A stretch of DNA of 52,896 nucleotides from an uncultured beta proteobacterium (GTDB lineage: Bacteria; Pseudomonadota; Gammaproteobacteria; Burkholderiales; SG8-39). The notes under the pieces were generated by a model. The model had not been told where the DNA came from. It saw only the letters and a list, made by a program, of their open reading frames with translations, and searched no databases. Location of the stretch: contig CAIOLO010000027.1 in the NCBI GenBank assembly GCA_903859155.1, forward strand, positions 1 through 52,896, read 5' to 3'. Of this stretch, positions 26,470 through 37,984 are shown piece by piece (within the stretch, counting starts at the first letter, position 1; every line of letters starts with the position of its first letter). The position numbers and the translations under genes are program-made.

Positions 26470-27327
26470 TTATTTCTTGTCTTCCGGTAACGGCAACAGA
26501 CTTCTCAAATAGCCGACTATTGCATTGATGTCGGGACTGGTGAGTTTGGCGAGTGAATTGCTGATGACCTCGCTCATCGGATCCGCGGCCGAATCGCCAT
26601 CCGAGGTCAATCCGGTCTGAAGGTACTGGATCAGCTCCGGATCGCTCCATTTCTTCAAGCGTGTTGGAGTCAGGTTGGGGATGCCTTTGTTTTCCGGGCT
26701 TTTCCCCCCGGCCAAGAACAGATCACGGCTGGATACGCCAAGGAAATTGCGCGGCGTGTGGCACTCGCCGCAATGTGCCAGCGCCTGCACCAGATAGGCT
26801 CCGCGGTTGACTTCCTGTGATTTGGATGCATCCGTTACAAACGGACCCGGCGTAAAGAACAACCATTTCCAGACCATGTTCAGGATGCGAAAGCCGAAGG
26901 GGAATTTCAGATCGTGTGGCTGGCTGGCGCGCGCGCTCGGCGGAACGCTTTTCAAAAAGGCGTAAAGATCGCGCAAGTCCACATCGACGATTTTGGTGAA
27001 CGAGGTATAGGGAAACGCCGGGTAATAATGCGCGCCATCGGGCCGTGTTCCCTCGCGCAGCGCTTTGATGAAATCCGCTTCGCTCCAGCCGCCGATTCCT
27101 GCCTGGGGGTGCGGCGTGATGTTCGGACCGAAAAAAGTGCCGAATGGGGTCTTCAGAGCCCGCCCTCCGGCAAAGGGCACGGCATCTTTCTTTTCCTCGG
27201 TATGGCATCCAACGCAGCCACCGACGGCGGCAAGGTATTGGCCGCGCTTTGCGTCCTGGGCCTGGCTGATTGCGGTAACAATGCAAAGGCAGCAGGCCGC
27301 CAGCAGTTGGCGCATTGAGGTTTTCAT
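26470..27327 (-). CDS. Diheme cytochrome c
   Basis: 285 residues with a signal peptide (about 1-23, ending ISQAQ) and two heme-binding motifs, CVGCH (38-42) and CGECH (186-190), in two class I cytochrome c domains. The layout (GGRALKTPFGTFFGPNITPH after the first heme) is that of the cytochrome subunits of membrane alcohol and aldehyde dehydrogenases and related diheme proteins. It carries electrons in the periplasm; the partner dehydrogenase is not in the window. It is followed upstream, across a terminator, by a cytochrome c' gene on the same strand. Confidence 0.92.
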   Translation of the reverse strand: MKTSMRQLLAACCLCIVTAISQAQDAKRGQYLAAVGGCVGCHTEEKKDAVPFAGGRALKTPFGTFFGPNITPHPQAGIGGWSEADFIKALREGTRPDGAHYYPAFPYTSFTKIVDVDLRDLYAFLKSVPPSARASQPHDLKFPFGFRILNMVWKWLFFTPGPFVTDASKSQEVNRGAYLVQALAHCGECHTPRNFLGVSSRDLFLAGGKSPENKGIPNLTPTRLKKWSDPELIQYLQTGLTSDGDSAADPMSEVISNSLAKLTSPDINAIVGYLRSLLPLPEDKK

Positions 27328-27404
27328 TCTCGGCTTTCAGTATGCTTGTTTGGCGGATTCTATCGTCTGGACGCTGGTTGGCAATTGCGCACCTTTTGTT
27401 GTCG

Positions 27405-27432
27405 AAAAAAAACCCGCCGCAGCGGGTTTTTT
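27405..27432. terminator. Bidirectional intrinsic terminator after cytochrome c'
   Basis: Stem AACCCGC (27411-27417) pairs with GCGGGTT (27422-27428) over a 4-base loop. A-run on one side and T-run on the other make it work in either direction. It separates the cytochrome c' gene from the diheme cytochrome gene. Confidence 0.9.
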
Positions 27433-27447
27433 CATGCCGAAATCTGC

Positions 27448-27900
27448 TTACTGGGTGCGGAAATTCTTGTGGCAACTATTACAGTTGTTGAGGACTTCGC
27501 CAATCGCGGCCTTGGCGGCAGCTTCCCCGCTCTTGGAGGCGCCGACCAGCTTGGTGACCGCTCCGCGGAAATTATCCTGAGCCGTTTTGAATCCGGCGGC
27601 ATTGCCGTAGATTTCCGGCGCAGCGCGGCTTTTCTCGCCCTTGGTGTCTTCGGTGAATCCGTCCCAGGGCATCTGGCTCAATGCATCGAGCAAAGCGGCA
27701 TTGCGTGCGACGACATCCGCGTTAAACGGAAGTTTTCCGGCATTCATCAAACCAAGCGGGCCAAAGTACTTGCCCTGCAAAGTCATCGCCGCCTGACGTT
27801 GCTTTACCAGGACGTCCGGTTTTGCCTGCGCGAAGGCTGAAATGGTGTAACCGATACCCAGGGCCAGGGCCAGTGCGATCGTCGCGAGTTTCTTCTGCAT
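27448..27900 (-). CDS. Cytochrome c'
   Basis: 150 residues with a signal peptide (about 1-24, ending ISAFA) and a single heme motif CNSCH at 140-144, close to the C-terminus as in class II cytochromes c (four-helix bundle). Cytochromes c' bind NO and CO and are linked to nitrosative-stress tolerance. The start at 27900 has GGAG 7-8 bases upstream; an ATG four codons earlier overlaps that site. Confidence 0.93.
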   Translation of the reverse strand: MQKKLATIALALALGIGYTISAFAQAKPDVLVKQRQAAMTLQGKYFGPLGLMNAGKLPFNADVVARNAALLDALSQMPWDGFTEDTKGEKSRAAPEIYGNAAGFKTAQDNFRGAVTKLVGASKSGEAAAKAAIGEVLNNCNSCHKNFRTQ

Positions 27901-28085
27901 TAGTGTCTCCAAGAGATCAAAGTGTTAAAAACAGGGGGCATACAGTCCAAGCCGCATGTGTGAGGCAAACAACGGCTTGGTCGGATGTATTCCCTGCGAT
28001 ATCCTCAACGGGGCGCGAAATATACCGTAACCCGGTATTTTTTCCCGTGAAATTTTCACTCTGCAGGTGCAATTGCGCTGTCTTG

Positions 28086-29057
28086 TCAGACAACCGCTCC
28101 ATCCTTGTTCCCCTGCACCGGCTTGACCAGATCTTCGCGGCGCACCCCGAGCCACATCACCAGCGGCGCCATCACCAGTACCGACGAATAGATGCCGAAC
28201 AGGATGCCGATGGTGAGGGCGACCGCGAAGTAGTGCAGCGTGGCGCCGCCGAAAATCAGCATGGCCAGCACCGCCATCTGCGTGGAGCCGTGGGTGATGA
28301 TGGTGCGCGACATGGTGCGGGTGATGGCGTTGTCGATGATTTCGGCCACCGGGGCGCGGCGCATCTTGCGGAAGTTTTCGCGGATCCGGTCGGCCACCAC
28401 CACCGATTCATTCACGGAGTAACCCAGCACGGCCATCACGGCGGCCAGCACCGGCAGCGAAAACTCCCACTGGAACAAGGCGAAGAATCCCAGGATGATG
28501 ATCACATCGTGCAGGTTGGCGATGATCGCGGCGACGCCGAATTTCCACTCGAAACGGAAGGCGAGGTAAATGACGATGCCCAGGGAGGTGACCAGCAGCG
28601 CCAGCGCGCCGTTCTCGGCGAGTTCGCGGCCCACCTGCGGTCCGACGAATTCGACCCGCTGCACCGTAACCTCGGGTGAGGCGGGCGCCAGCACCGCGGT
28701 GCGAAATTTTTCCTTGTCGAATTCCGCCTTGCCCGAGGCCGCGTTCGGGGTGGTGAATTCGGGGAGTTCGGCATCCTTGACCGACATGCGGATGAGTACG
28801 TCGCGCGGCGTGCCGAATGTCTGCACCTGGGGTTCCTTGACTCCCAGGCGTTCCATGGTGGTGCGAATCTTGTCCAGGTCCGCCGCCTGTTCGTAGCGTG
28901 CCTCGGCAATCAGGCCGCCGGTGAATTCAATGGAGAAGTTGAGGCCCCGGATGAGCAGAAACGCGACCGCCAGCAAAAAGGTGGCCAGAGATATGACGTT
29001 GAAGGCAAGCGCATACCGCATGAACGGCATGTCTTTGCGTATTTTGAAAAACTCCAT
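28086..29057 (-). CDS. secF: Protein translocase subunit SecF
   Basis: 323 residues with six membrane segments and the SecF opening LNFSIEFTGG. The SecD/F pattern VLGYSVNESVVVADRIRENF is clear. With SecD and YajC it forms the SecDF complex that uses the proton gradient to complete protein export through SecYEG. It follows secD by 92 bases. Confidence 0.97.
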   Translation of the reverse strand: MEFFKIRKDMPFMRYALAFNVISLATFLLAVAFLLIRGLNFSIEFTGGLIAEARYEQAADLDKIRTTMERLGVKEPQVQTFGTPRDVLIRMSVKDAELPEFTTPNAASGKAEFDKEKFRTAVLAPASPEVTVQRVEFVGPQVGRELAENGALALLVTSLGIVIYLAFRFEWKFGVAAIIANLHDVIIILGFFALFQWEFSLPVLAAVMAVLGYSVNESVVVADRIRENFRKMRRAPVAEIIDNAITRTMSRTIITHGSTQMAVLAMLIFGGATLHYFAVALTIGILFGIYSSVLVMAPLVMWLGVRREDLVKPVQGNKDGAVV

Positions 29058-29149
29058 GAGCTATCCTTTGGGTCCGTTTCAGGACAAATGAAACCGGCCG
29101 CGATGCGGGGGCTTTCGGGAGGCGCATGCCCCCATGTCTTTCCGCATTG

Positions 29150-31027
29150 CTATTTCCACGAAGTGTTGCCTATCGCCACCGAGGCAAGCTTCCTGCGGTT
29201 GCCGTAGGCGAGGTTCACCATGCAGCGGCTGACCACGATGGACGAAAATATCGAGGTAATGATCCCCAGGCAATGCACCACGGCGAAGCCGCGCACCGGT
29301 CCCGAACCGAAGAGCAGCAGGGCAAGGCCGGCGATGAGCGAGGTGATGTTGGAGTCGATGATGGTGCCGAAGGCCCGCTCATAGCCCGCGTGTATCGCCG
29401 CCTGCGGTGTCGCGCCGTTGCGCAGTTCCTCGCGGATGCGCTCGTTGATGAGCACGTTGGCGTCGATCGCCATGCCCAGGGTCAGCGCAATCGCCGCCAT
29501 CCCGGGCAGGGTGAGCGTTGCCTGGAGCAACGACAGCAGGGCGACCAGGAACAGCAGGTTGGCCGACAGCGCCAGTGCCGAGAACAGGCCGAACAGCAGG
29601 TAATAGACCATCATGAAAGTGGCGATGGCGGCAAACCCGTAAAGGGTCGAATTGAAACCTTTCTGGATGTTCTCGGCGCCCAGCGAGGGGCCGACGGTGC
29701 GCTCTTCAACGATTTCCATGGGAGCGGCGAGCGCGCCCGCGCGCAGCAGCAGGGCCGTGTCGCTGGCCTCCTGAGAACTCATGCGCCCGCTGATCTGCAC
29801 CCGGCCCCCGCCGATTTCGCCGCGGATCACCGGCGCGGTGACCACCTCGCCGCGGCCCTTTTCGATCAGCAGGATGGCCATGCGCTTGTTGACGTTCTCG
29901 CGGGTGACATCCTTGAAAATGCGCGCCCCGGTGGCGTCGAGCGTCAGGTGCACCGCGGGTTCCTGGGTCTGATTGTCGAAACCCGGCTGCGCGTCGGTGA
30001 GCCGGTCGCCGCTGAGCACCACCTGCTTTCGCACCATGATGGGCTGGCCATTGCGCTCGATGTAGAACTCCGAACCGAAGGGCACCTGGCCGTTGCGGGC
30101 CGCGGCGAGCGCCGCTGCGCCCATGTTGTCCTCGTCGACCATGCGGATCTCGAGGGTCGCGGTGCGGCCCAGGATGGACTTGGCCTTGGTCGTGTCCTGC
30201 ACGCCCGGCAGTTGCACCACCACGCGGTCGGCGCCCTGCTGCTGGATCACCGGCTCGGCGACGCCCAGTTCATTGATGCGGTTATTGAGCGTCTGGATGT
30301 TCTGCTTGAGGGCGAACTCCTGGGTGCGTTTCTGCGCCTCGGGCTTGAGTGTGCCGGTGAGTACCAGGTCCTCGCCGCTGCCGCCGTCAACCAGCGCGAG
30401 ATCGGGGATCTGGTCCTCGATCTGCTTGCGCGCTTTGGAGCGGGTGTCGGCGTCGCGGAAGCGCACCACGATGCCCGCGGTCTCGCGGCTGATGCCCGCA
30501 TGGCGGATGTTCTTGTCGCGCATCTGCGTGCGAATGTCGCCCGCCAGGCTGTCCATGCGTTTGGTCAGCGCCGCGCGCATGTCCACCTGCAGCAGGAAAT
30601 GCACACCGCCGCGAAGGTCCAGCCCCAGGTACATCGGCCGGGCCCGGATCGCGTTGAGCCAGTTGGGCGAATTGGACAGCAGGTTCAGGGCCACCGTGTA
30701 GGGAGGATTGCTCGCTTCGGCCGGATTTTTGGTGTCGGCATTCAAGGCACGCTCGATCGCGTCCTTGGCTTTCAACTGGGTTTCGGTGTCGGCGAGGCGA
30801 ACCTTGATGGAATTCGGATCCAGGAACGTGCCGGTCGGCGTGATACCCGCGCTTTTCAGCGTTTCGGTGATCCGCAGCATCAGCGCGTCGTCTACCCGGA
30901 CGATGGCGCGCGCCGGCGATACCTGCACCGCGGGCGCCTCGCCGTACAGGTTGGGTAACGCGTAGAGCGCCGCGAGCACCAGGATTACGGCGACCAGCGA
31001 ATAGATCCAGACGGGATAACGGTTCAT
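29150..31027 (-). CDS. secD: Protein translocase subunit SecD
   Basis: 625 residues, about the E. coli length. First membrane segment at the N-terminus, then the large periplasmic P1 domain containing LGLDLRGGVHFLLQVD, and five C-terminal membrane segments with GMAIDANVLINERIREEL. It works with SecF in late steps of export. Gene order yajC-secD-secF is standard. Confidence 0.98.
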   Translation of the reverse strand: MNRYPVWIYSLVAVILVLAALYALPNLYGEAPAVQVSPARAIVRVDDALMLRITETLKSAGITPTGTFLDPNSIKVRLADTETQLKAKDAIERALNADTKNPAEASNPPYTVALNLLSNSPNWLNAIRARPMYLGLDLRGGVHFLLQVDMRAALTKRMDSLAGDIRTQMRDKNIRHAGISRETAGIVVRFRDADTRSKARKQIEDQIPDLALVDGGSGEDLVLTGTLKPEAQKRTQEFALKQNIQTLNNRINELGVAEPVIQQQGADRVVVQLPGVQDTTKAKSILGRTATLEIRMVDEDNMGAAALAAARNGQVPFGSEFYIERNGQPIMVRKQVVLSGDRLTDAQPGFDNQTQEPAVHLTLDATGARIFKDVTRENVNKRMAILLIEKGRGEVVTAPVIRGEIGGGRVQISGRMSSQEASDTALLLRAGALAAPMEIVEERTVGPSLGAENIQKGFNSTLYGFAAIATFMMVYYLLFGLFSALALSANLLFLVALLSLLQATLTLPGMAAIALTLGMAIDANVLINERIREELRNGATPQAAIHAGYERAFGTIIDSNITSLIAGLALLLFGSGPVRGFAVVHCLGIITSIFSSIVVSRCMVNLAYGNRRKLASVAIGNTSWK

Positions 31028-31088
31028 GAAATCGGGAAAATCCTAAATTGTATTGGCGCCGGCGCCTGCGGGCGCCGGCGACGCCGCG

Positions 31089-31412
31089 CTATATCGATTT
31101 GATGGTGCCCTTGGGCAGCAGCATCTGTATCGACAGGCGCTGCACACTGACTTCCACGTTGGCTGAGATTTCGACCGAAACGTAGGCGTCGGTGACCTTG
31201 GTGATCTTGCCGAGCAGGCCGCCGGCGGCCACCACTTCGTCGCCCTTTTGCAGGGCGTCGGTCATGGATTTGTGCTCCTTGGCCTTTTTCATCTGCGGCC
31301 GGATCATCATGAAGTAAAGCAGAACAAACATCAGGACGATGGGCAACAGTCCCATCCAGCCTGCTTCACCGCCGATGGCGGCACCTTGGGCGAACGCGGG
31401 AGAAATCAGCAC
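31089..31412 (-). CDS. yajC: Preprotein translocase accessory subunit YajC
   Basis: 107 residues with one N-terminal membrane segment (LPIVLMFVLLYFMMIRPQMK) and the short cytoplasmic beta domain (GDEVVAAGGLLGKITKV). YajC associates with SecDF. It lies 61 bases upstream of secD. Confidence 0.96.
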   Translation of the reverse strand: MLISPAFAQGAAIGGEAGWMGLLPIVLMFVLLYFMMIRPQMKKAKEHKSMTDALQKGDEVVAAGGLLGKITKVTDAYVSVEISANVEVSVQRLSIQMLLPKGTIKSI

Positions 31413-31571
31413 GGCATACCTCGATCTGGTCTGGTGTGGAAACGGTTAATGAAGCGGGGGGCGACAGTTGCTACGAAAACGGAACCACGCATTCGGACGC
31501 GGCCCGGCCCTGGAAAGGGCAAAATTATAGACTAGTAGAGAGCAGCGCGGCGAGCTCTTGGCCGCGCGCTC

Positions 31572-33721
<2,150 letters not shown>

Positions 33722-33781
33722 CCGATATAATCCTGGGGCGCAGACGTTTGCGTGGCTTGTTATTGTTGTTTGCGAAGTCGT

Positions 33782-33868
33782 GCCGGAATGGCGGAACTGG
33801 TAGACGCGCCGGACTCAAAATCCGGTTCCAGCAATGGAGTGAGGGTTCGATTCCCCCTTCCGGCACCA
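33782..33868 (+). tRNA. tRNA-Leu, anticodon CAA
   Basis: 87 bases with encoded CCA. Acceptor stem GCCGGAA pairs with TTCCGGC; the anticodon stem CCGGA/TCCGG encloses CTCAAAA, giving anticodon CAA (reads UUG). A long variable arm (TTCCAGCAATGGAG) and the T-arm GAGGGTTCGATTCCCCC mark a class II leucine tRNA. Confidence 0.97.
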
Positions 33869-33871
33869 CAA

Positions 33872-33888
33872 GCCGCATTGTATGCGGC
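33872..33888. terminator. Hairpin just after tRNA-Leu
   Basis: A perfect 7-base stem GCCGCAT/ATGCGGC with a 3-base loop starts 4 bases after the tRNA. No T-run follows, so it may act in 3' processing or as a weak terminator. Confidence 0.5.
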
Positions 33889-34153
33889 GCAATGCTGTAG
33901 TGACGTACGCGCCACTGGCAGGCAGAGCCTGAATTTGTCCCTCCGCCAAATAAATTCATCAGAAAAATCAACGCGCCAAATGTATTTGCCCGGCGCTGCT
34001 TGAACACCGGCGAGGGAGTTTCCGGGGTTGTGAAAGTGATGCTGGATGACGCGCATAACATAGGTTAAAGTACCAACGCAGCTGGTGCAGTTTTTTGGGG
34101 CGGCTGCGGCAAAATGCCCGATGCGTAGCATGGCCAGTCCAGGAGGCTTCTGA

Positions 34154-34390
34154 ATGTACGCGATTGTCTACAAGGCCGACGGATTCCCGATCTGCTGCCA
34201 GATGGAAGGCGTGAGTCCTGATCCGGTGGTCATCTGGAGCAATGAAGGTGCCGCCAAGGCATTTATCGACAGCAAGGGCGGGGCGGAGGAATTTCAGGCC
34301 GTCGAAGTGAACGACCCGAACATGGAGAACCTGGCCAAGGCGATTGGCTGCCCCGTCGAGCAACTGACCATGGAACCTTATCCTGGTTAG
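34154..34390 (+). CDS. Small conserved-looking hypothetical protein
   Basis: 78 residues, soluble, acidic, starting MYAIVYKADGFPICCQMEG. It has an adjacent Cys-Cys pair, a two-strand start and a helix-rich middle (EGAAKAFIDSKGGAEEF). The ribosome binding site AGGAGG is near-perfect, and a strong terminator follows, so it is very likely expressed as a single-gene unit. I recognise no family. It lies between tRNA-Leu and panD, in an otherwise housekeeping stretch. Confidence 0.8.
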   Translation: MYAIVYKADGFPICCQMEGVSPDPVVIWSNEGAAKAFIDSKGGAEEFQAVEVNDPNMENLAKAIGCPVEQLTMEPYPG

Positions 34391-34403
34391 AAATTCTCCG
34401 GAC

Positions 34404-34436
34404 AAAAAAAAGGAGCCGGAAGGCTCCCTTTTTTTT
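34404..34436. terminator. Bidirectional intrinsic terminator between the 78-residue gene and panD
   Basis: Stem GGAGCC (34412-34417) pairs with GGCTCC (34422-34427) around loop GGAA, with eight A residues before and a run of T residues after. It can end both the plus-strand gene and the convergent panBCD operon. Confidence 0.95.
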
Positions 34437-34473
34437 GCCGCGCTTGCGCAGGCGCGGCGTATCGGGACGCGTA

Positions 34474-34854
34474 TCAGGCGATCTGCATCGGAATGTTGTC
34501 GCGCTTGGTCTTGATGCGATTGGCCTCGTCGACGTACACCAGGTCCGGCCGCAGGCGCTGCAGTTCGACTTCGTTGTACACCGCGTAGGAGGCGATGATC
34601 AAGATGTCTCCCGGGGCCGCTTTGCGGGCGGCGGCGCCGTTGACCGAAATGGTTCCCGAGTTGCGCGTCGCGCGGATGGCATAGGTCGTAAAGCGCTCGC
34701 CGTTGGAGACGTTATAGATATCAATTTGCTGGTACTCGCGGATATCGGCCGCGTCCAGCAGTGTTTCATCGATGGCGCAGGAACCCTCGTAGCCGAGTTC
34801 CGAATGCGTCACCGTGGCACGGTGAATCTTCGATTTAAGCATGGTGCGTTGCAT
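34474..34854 (-). CDS. panD: Aspartate 1-decarboxylase proenzyme
   Basis: 126 residues, the E. coli length. The self-cleavage site Gly24-Ser25 is in YEGSCAID, where Ser25 becomes the pyruvoyl group. PanD makes beta-alanine for pantothenate. It is the third gene of panB-panC-panD, 33 bases after panC. Confidence 0.97.
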   Translation of the reverse strand: MQRTMLKSKIHRATVTHSELGYEGSCAIDETLLDAADIREYQQIDIYNVSNGERFTTYAIRATRNSGTISVNGAAARKAAPGDILIIASYAVYNEVELQRLRPDLVYVDEANRIKTKRDNIPMQIA

Positions 34855-34887
34855 GGCAACCCCTCCGCACAGTTTTCTTACGTTTGC

Positions 34888-35739
34888 TTAGACAGACACT
34901 TCCAGATTGTCGATCAGGCGCGTTGTTCCCAAACGCGCCGCTGTAAGTACAACCAGCTCGCGATCCGACTCAGTTGGTAATTGTAGATCAGTCTGTTTGC
35001 GCACCGCAACATAATCCACTTTCCATTGATTTTTATCAAGTTTCTGCAATAAATCTGATTCCAGAAGGGAAAAATCACGGTTTCCGGCGCGAATCGACCT
35101 TGCAATTTCCGCCAGACCCTTATACAGGTTTCCCGCCTGGGTGCGTTGCTGCGTCGAAAGATAGGCATTGCGCGAGGACAAGGCGAGTCCGTCAGCGGCG
35201 CGCACCGTTTCCCCCGCGACAATCTGCACCGGCAGCGCCAGCTGGCGGGCCATGTTCCGCACCACCATGAGTTGCTGGTAATCCTTTTTGCCGAACAGCG
35301 CGGCGTCGGGCTGCACCAGATTGAACAGTTTGAGCACGACGGTCGCCACACCGCGAAAAAAACCCGGGCGGAACGCACCCTCCAGGTCGTCGGCCATGGC
35401 CGGTGGCTGGACATAATAATGCTGCTGCTCGGGATAGAGTTCGCGCTCGTCCGGCGCAAACAGCAGGTTCACGCCGCAGGATTCCAGCCCCGCCTGATCG
35501 GCTTCAAAGGTGCGCGGATAGCAGTCGAAATCCTCGTGTGGAGCAAATTGCAGGCGATTGACGAAAATGCTCGCCACGACGCAATCGCCGTGCTGGCGCG
35601 CCTGACGCGCCAGCGTCAGATGCCCTTCGTGCAGATTGCCCATGGTCGGGACAAAGGCGATGCGCCCGCCCGAGCGCCGCACCGCATTCAGGCGCTGCCG
35701 CAACTGTGTCCCGCTGGCGATGGTTTCGATGGCGCTCAA
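34888..35739 (-). CDS. panC: Pantothenate synthetase
   Basis: 283 residues, equal to E. coli PanC. The ATP-binding motif [10 protein letters not shown] is near the N-terminus, with [16 protein letters not shown] and [10 protein letters not shown] later. It joins pantoate and beta-alanine. The start is a TTG that overlaps the panB stop (TTGA), with GGAG 8-9 bases upstream inside panB; no ATG or GTG fits the normal N-terminus. Confidence 0.95.
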   Translation of the reverse strand: MSAIETIASGTQLRQRLNAVRRSGGRIAFVPTMGNLHEGHLTLARQARQHGDCVVASIFVNRLQFAPHEDFDCYPRTFEADQAGLESCGVNLLFAPDERELYPEQQHYYVQPPAMADDLEGAFRPGFFRGVATVVLKLFNLVQPDAALFGKKDYQQLMVVRNMARQLALPVQIVAGETVRAADGLALSSRNAYLSTQQRTQAGNLYKGLAEIARSIRAGNRDFSLLESDLLQKLDKNQWKVDYVAVRKQTDLQLPTESDRELVVLTAARLGTTRLIDNLEVSV

Positions 35740-36530
35740 AAGCAGTGCTCCGGGGCTGGAAAGCTGCCGTCCTTGACGGCGCGCACATAGGCTTCCACGG
35801 CGCCGCTGATGCTCGAGGCGCCGTGCATGAAATTGCGCACGAAGCGCGCCTTGCGCCCGGGAAAGATGTCCAGCATGTCGTGCAGCACCAGCACCTGCCC
35901 GGAGCATTCGCCACCCGCGCCTATGCCGATGGTAGGCACGGCGCTCGCCTTGGTGATGCGCGCGGCGAGCATTGCGGGGATCGCCTCGAGCAGCAGCATG
36001 TCCGCACCCGCTTCCTGGAGGATGCGCGCCTCCTGCAGCAACCGCGCCGCCGCATCGTCCTCGCGCCCCTGCACCCGGTAGCCGCCAAACTTGTTGACCG
36101 ACTGCGGCGTGAGGCCGATGTGCGCCTGCACCGGGATGCCGCGCGTGGCGAGGAATTCGACGGTCGCGGCCATGTGCGCCCCGCCCTCGGTTTTCACCAT
36201 GTGCGCCCCGGCCGCCATCAGCGTCGCGGCGCTGCGAAACGCCTGTTGCGGGGATTCCTGGTAACTGCCGAAAGGCATGTCGGCGACAATGAATCCGGTC
36301 TTGGTGCCGCGCGCCACGCATCCGGTGTGATAGGCGATGTCGGCCAGGCTCACCGGCAGTGTCGAGTCGTGGCCCTGCAGCACCATGCCCATTGAATCCC
36401 CGATCAACAGGGTTTCAACGCCGGCGTTCTCCAGAAGCGCTGCAAAACTCGCGTCGTAGCAGGTGAGCATCGTGATCTTGAGGCCCTCGGCGTGCATGCG
36501 CTGCAGGCGGTTGAGAGTGATGCGGCTCAT
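35736..36530 (-). CDS. panB: 3-methyl-2-oxobutanoate hydroxymethyltransferase
   Basis: 264 residues. Motifs [32 protein letters not shown] and VKTEGG are those of PanB, which makes ketopantoate from ketoisovalerate and methylene-tetrahydrofolate. First gene of panBCD. Confidence 0.97.
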   Translation of the reverse strand: MSRITLNRLQRMHAEGLKITMLTCYDASFAALLENAGVETLLIGDSMGMVLQGHDSTLPVSLADIAYHTGCVARGTKTGFIVADMPFGSYQESPQQAFRSAATLMAAGAHMVKTEGGAHMAATVEFLATRGIPVQAHIGLTPQSVNKFGGYRVQGREDDAAARLLQEARILQEAGADMLLLEAIPAMLAARITKASAVPTIGIGAGGECSGQVLVLHDMLDIFPGRKARFVRNFMHGASSISGAVEAYVRAVKDGSFPAPEHCF

Positions 36531-36655
36531 GGAAATTTCCTATGGAACGCGGAACGGGTGCTGAATCTCGGAAAACTCGTCATTGGTTTTCCGCCGAAGG
36601 GGTGAATATACAAGGGACGCAGTCAATAAAGTAAGCCCCTTTTTCCGGTGACTCC

Positions 36656-37297
36656 CTATTCGCCAAGATTCAAGAACTCTCGCCCGCCGCGCATGGCATG
36701 GATGCGCTCAATCAACAGGTCCAGATCCTTGTCGTTCCTGACAAAGTTCAGGCGTTCGGAATTGACGATCAAAATCGGACTGCCATCGTAGTGGTAGAAA
36801 TAGCGGCTGTAGCTGTCGGCGAGCAGCGCCAGGTATTCCTCACTGACCGGCCGTTCGTAATCCGTGGCGCGTTTGCGCACCCGTTCTATCAGCGTGTCCG
36901 GCTGGGCCTGCAGATAGATCACCAGATCGGGCCGCGGCGCCTGGGGTTTGAGCGTGTCGAAAATGTTCTGATACAGGTGCAGTTCCTCGCTCGAGAGCGT
37001 GAGGCGCGCGAACAGGGGGTCTTTTTCCAGCAGGAAATCAGATACCGTCGAGCCCTTGAACATGTCCAGTTGCGCAAGTTCGCGCAGCTGGCCGATGCGC
37101 TGGAACAGAAAGAACAATTGCGTCGGCAGGGCGTAGCGTGGCATGTCCTGGTAGAAGCGCGTGAGAAAAGGGTTCTGTTCGGGCCGCTCCAGCAGCAGCG
37201 AGGCGCCCAGGCGCTCCGAGAGGCGCCGCGCGAGGCTGGTCTTGCCCACGCCGATCGGGCCTTCCACGACTATGTAGTGGTACTTGGACAGCGGCAT
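36656..37297 (-). CDS. Deoxynucleoside kinase family protein
   Basis: 213 residues. P-loop GPIGVGKT at 13-20, a LLERPEQNPFL segment after it, and the lid-type stretch RVRKRATDYERPVS. This matches the deoxyguanosine/deoxyadenosine kinase family that salvages deoxynucleosides; in betaproteobacteria it often follows folK or panB. The start at 37297 gives the usual short leader before the P-loop; an ATG 32 codons earlier overlaps the remnant upstream. Confidence 0.9.
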   Translation of the reverse strand: MPLSKYHYIVVEGPIGVGKTSLARRLSERLGASLLLERPEQNPFLTRFYQDMPRYALPTQLFFLFQRIGQLRELAQLDMFKGSTVSDFLLEKDPLFARLTLSSEELHLYQNIFDTLKPQAPRPDLVIYLQAQPDTLIERVRKRATDYERPVSEEYLALLADSYSRYFYHYDGSPILIVNSERLNFVRNDKDLDLLIERIHAMRGGREFLNLGE

Positions 37298-37331
37298 GTT
37301 GCAGCGCCTGGAGGCGGATCGGCTCGGACAC

Positions 37332-37472
37332 TTAGCTGCGAAAAATAAAATACAGCGCTGCAATGATACACAAGGCCGCCCAAAGGCAATCAAGCCTGAG
37401 CGGCTGATTCATGCAATAAAACGCGAAGGGCACGAATACCGTGGGGGTGACGGCCGCCTGCAGCAGCTTGCG
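37332..37472 (-). pseudogene. C-terminal remnant of a DUF486-type small membrane protein
   Basis: Between an in-frame stop at 37473-37475 and a stop at 37332 the minus strand reads KLLQAAVTPTVFVPFAFYCM, then NQPLRLDCLWAALCIIAALY and FIFRS. This lines up with the last third of DUF486 proteins (a pattern like IQEVITLxVFxxFxxxY, then EPLKWNYLxxxxxIxxAxxFIF), which are about 110 residues. No start and no first two-thirds are present. The alignment is from memory of the family pattern. Confidence 0.6.
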
Positions 37473-37477
37473 CTATC

Positions 37478-37975
37478 TCACGGCGCGGCCAGCCGCGTCA
37501 CCTTTTGGCCGCCGAGATCGGACAGCAATTGCGCGGCGCTGCCCTGCCCGGGAATGATCGCCAGCGGCTCGATTTCCACCAGCGGCTCAAGCACGAAGCG
37601 CCGCAGATGCATGCGCGGGTGGGGCAGGCGCAATTCGGGCAGGTCGAGCCTTGCTTCCCCGTACAGGAGCAGGTCCAGGTCGAGGGTCCGCGGCGCGTTC
37701 TGGAAGGATCGTACCCGGCCGAAGCGCGCTTCCAGCTTGAGCAGGGACCGCAGCAGCGGGAGTGGCGCCAGCGCGGTTTCAATCAGGGCCACGGCATTGA
37801 CGAAATCGGGCTGTCCGGGGGCATCAAGCGGTGCGCTGCCGTAGAGGGAGGAGCACCGCAAAAGGGTCATGTCCGGAGCCCGGCGCATCTCCTCGAGCAC
37901 GGCGCGGATCTGTCCTGCCGGATCGCCGAGGTTTGCGCCCAGGCCCAGGTAAGCATGCTGGCGTGCGGCTTGCAT
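37478..37975 (-). CDS. folK: 2-amino-4-hydroxy-6-hydroxymethyldihydropteridine pyrophosphokinase
   Basis: 165 residues. Opening YLGLGANLGDPAGQIRAVL and the signature PRTLDLDLLLYG are diagnostic of HPPK, which activates the pterin for folate synthesis. It is nine bases downstream of pcnB. Confidence 0.97.
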   Translation of the reverse strand: MQAARQHAYLGLGANLGDPAGQIRAVLEEMRRAPDMTLLRCSSLYGSAPLDAPGQPDFVNAVALIETALAPLPLLRSLLKLEARFGRVRSFQNAPRTLDLDLLLYGEARLDLPELRLPHPRMHLRRFVLEPLVEIEPLAIIPGQGSAAQLLSDLGGQKVTRLAAP

Positions 37976-37984
37976 GCCGGGAAT

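Noticed and set aside
29126-30958. 610-codon plus-strand frame opposite secD
   Set aside because: Shadow frame, rich in Arg, His and Ala, without motifs; secD on the other strand is certain.
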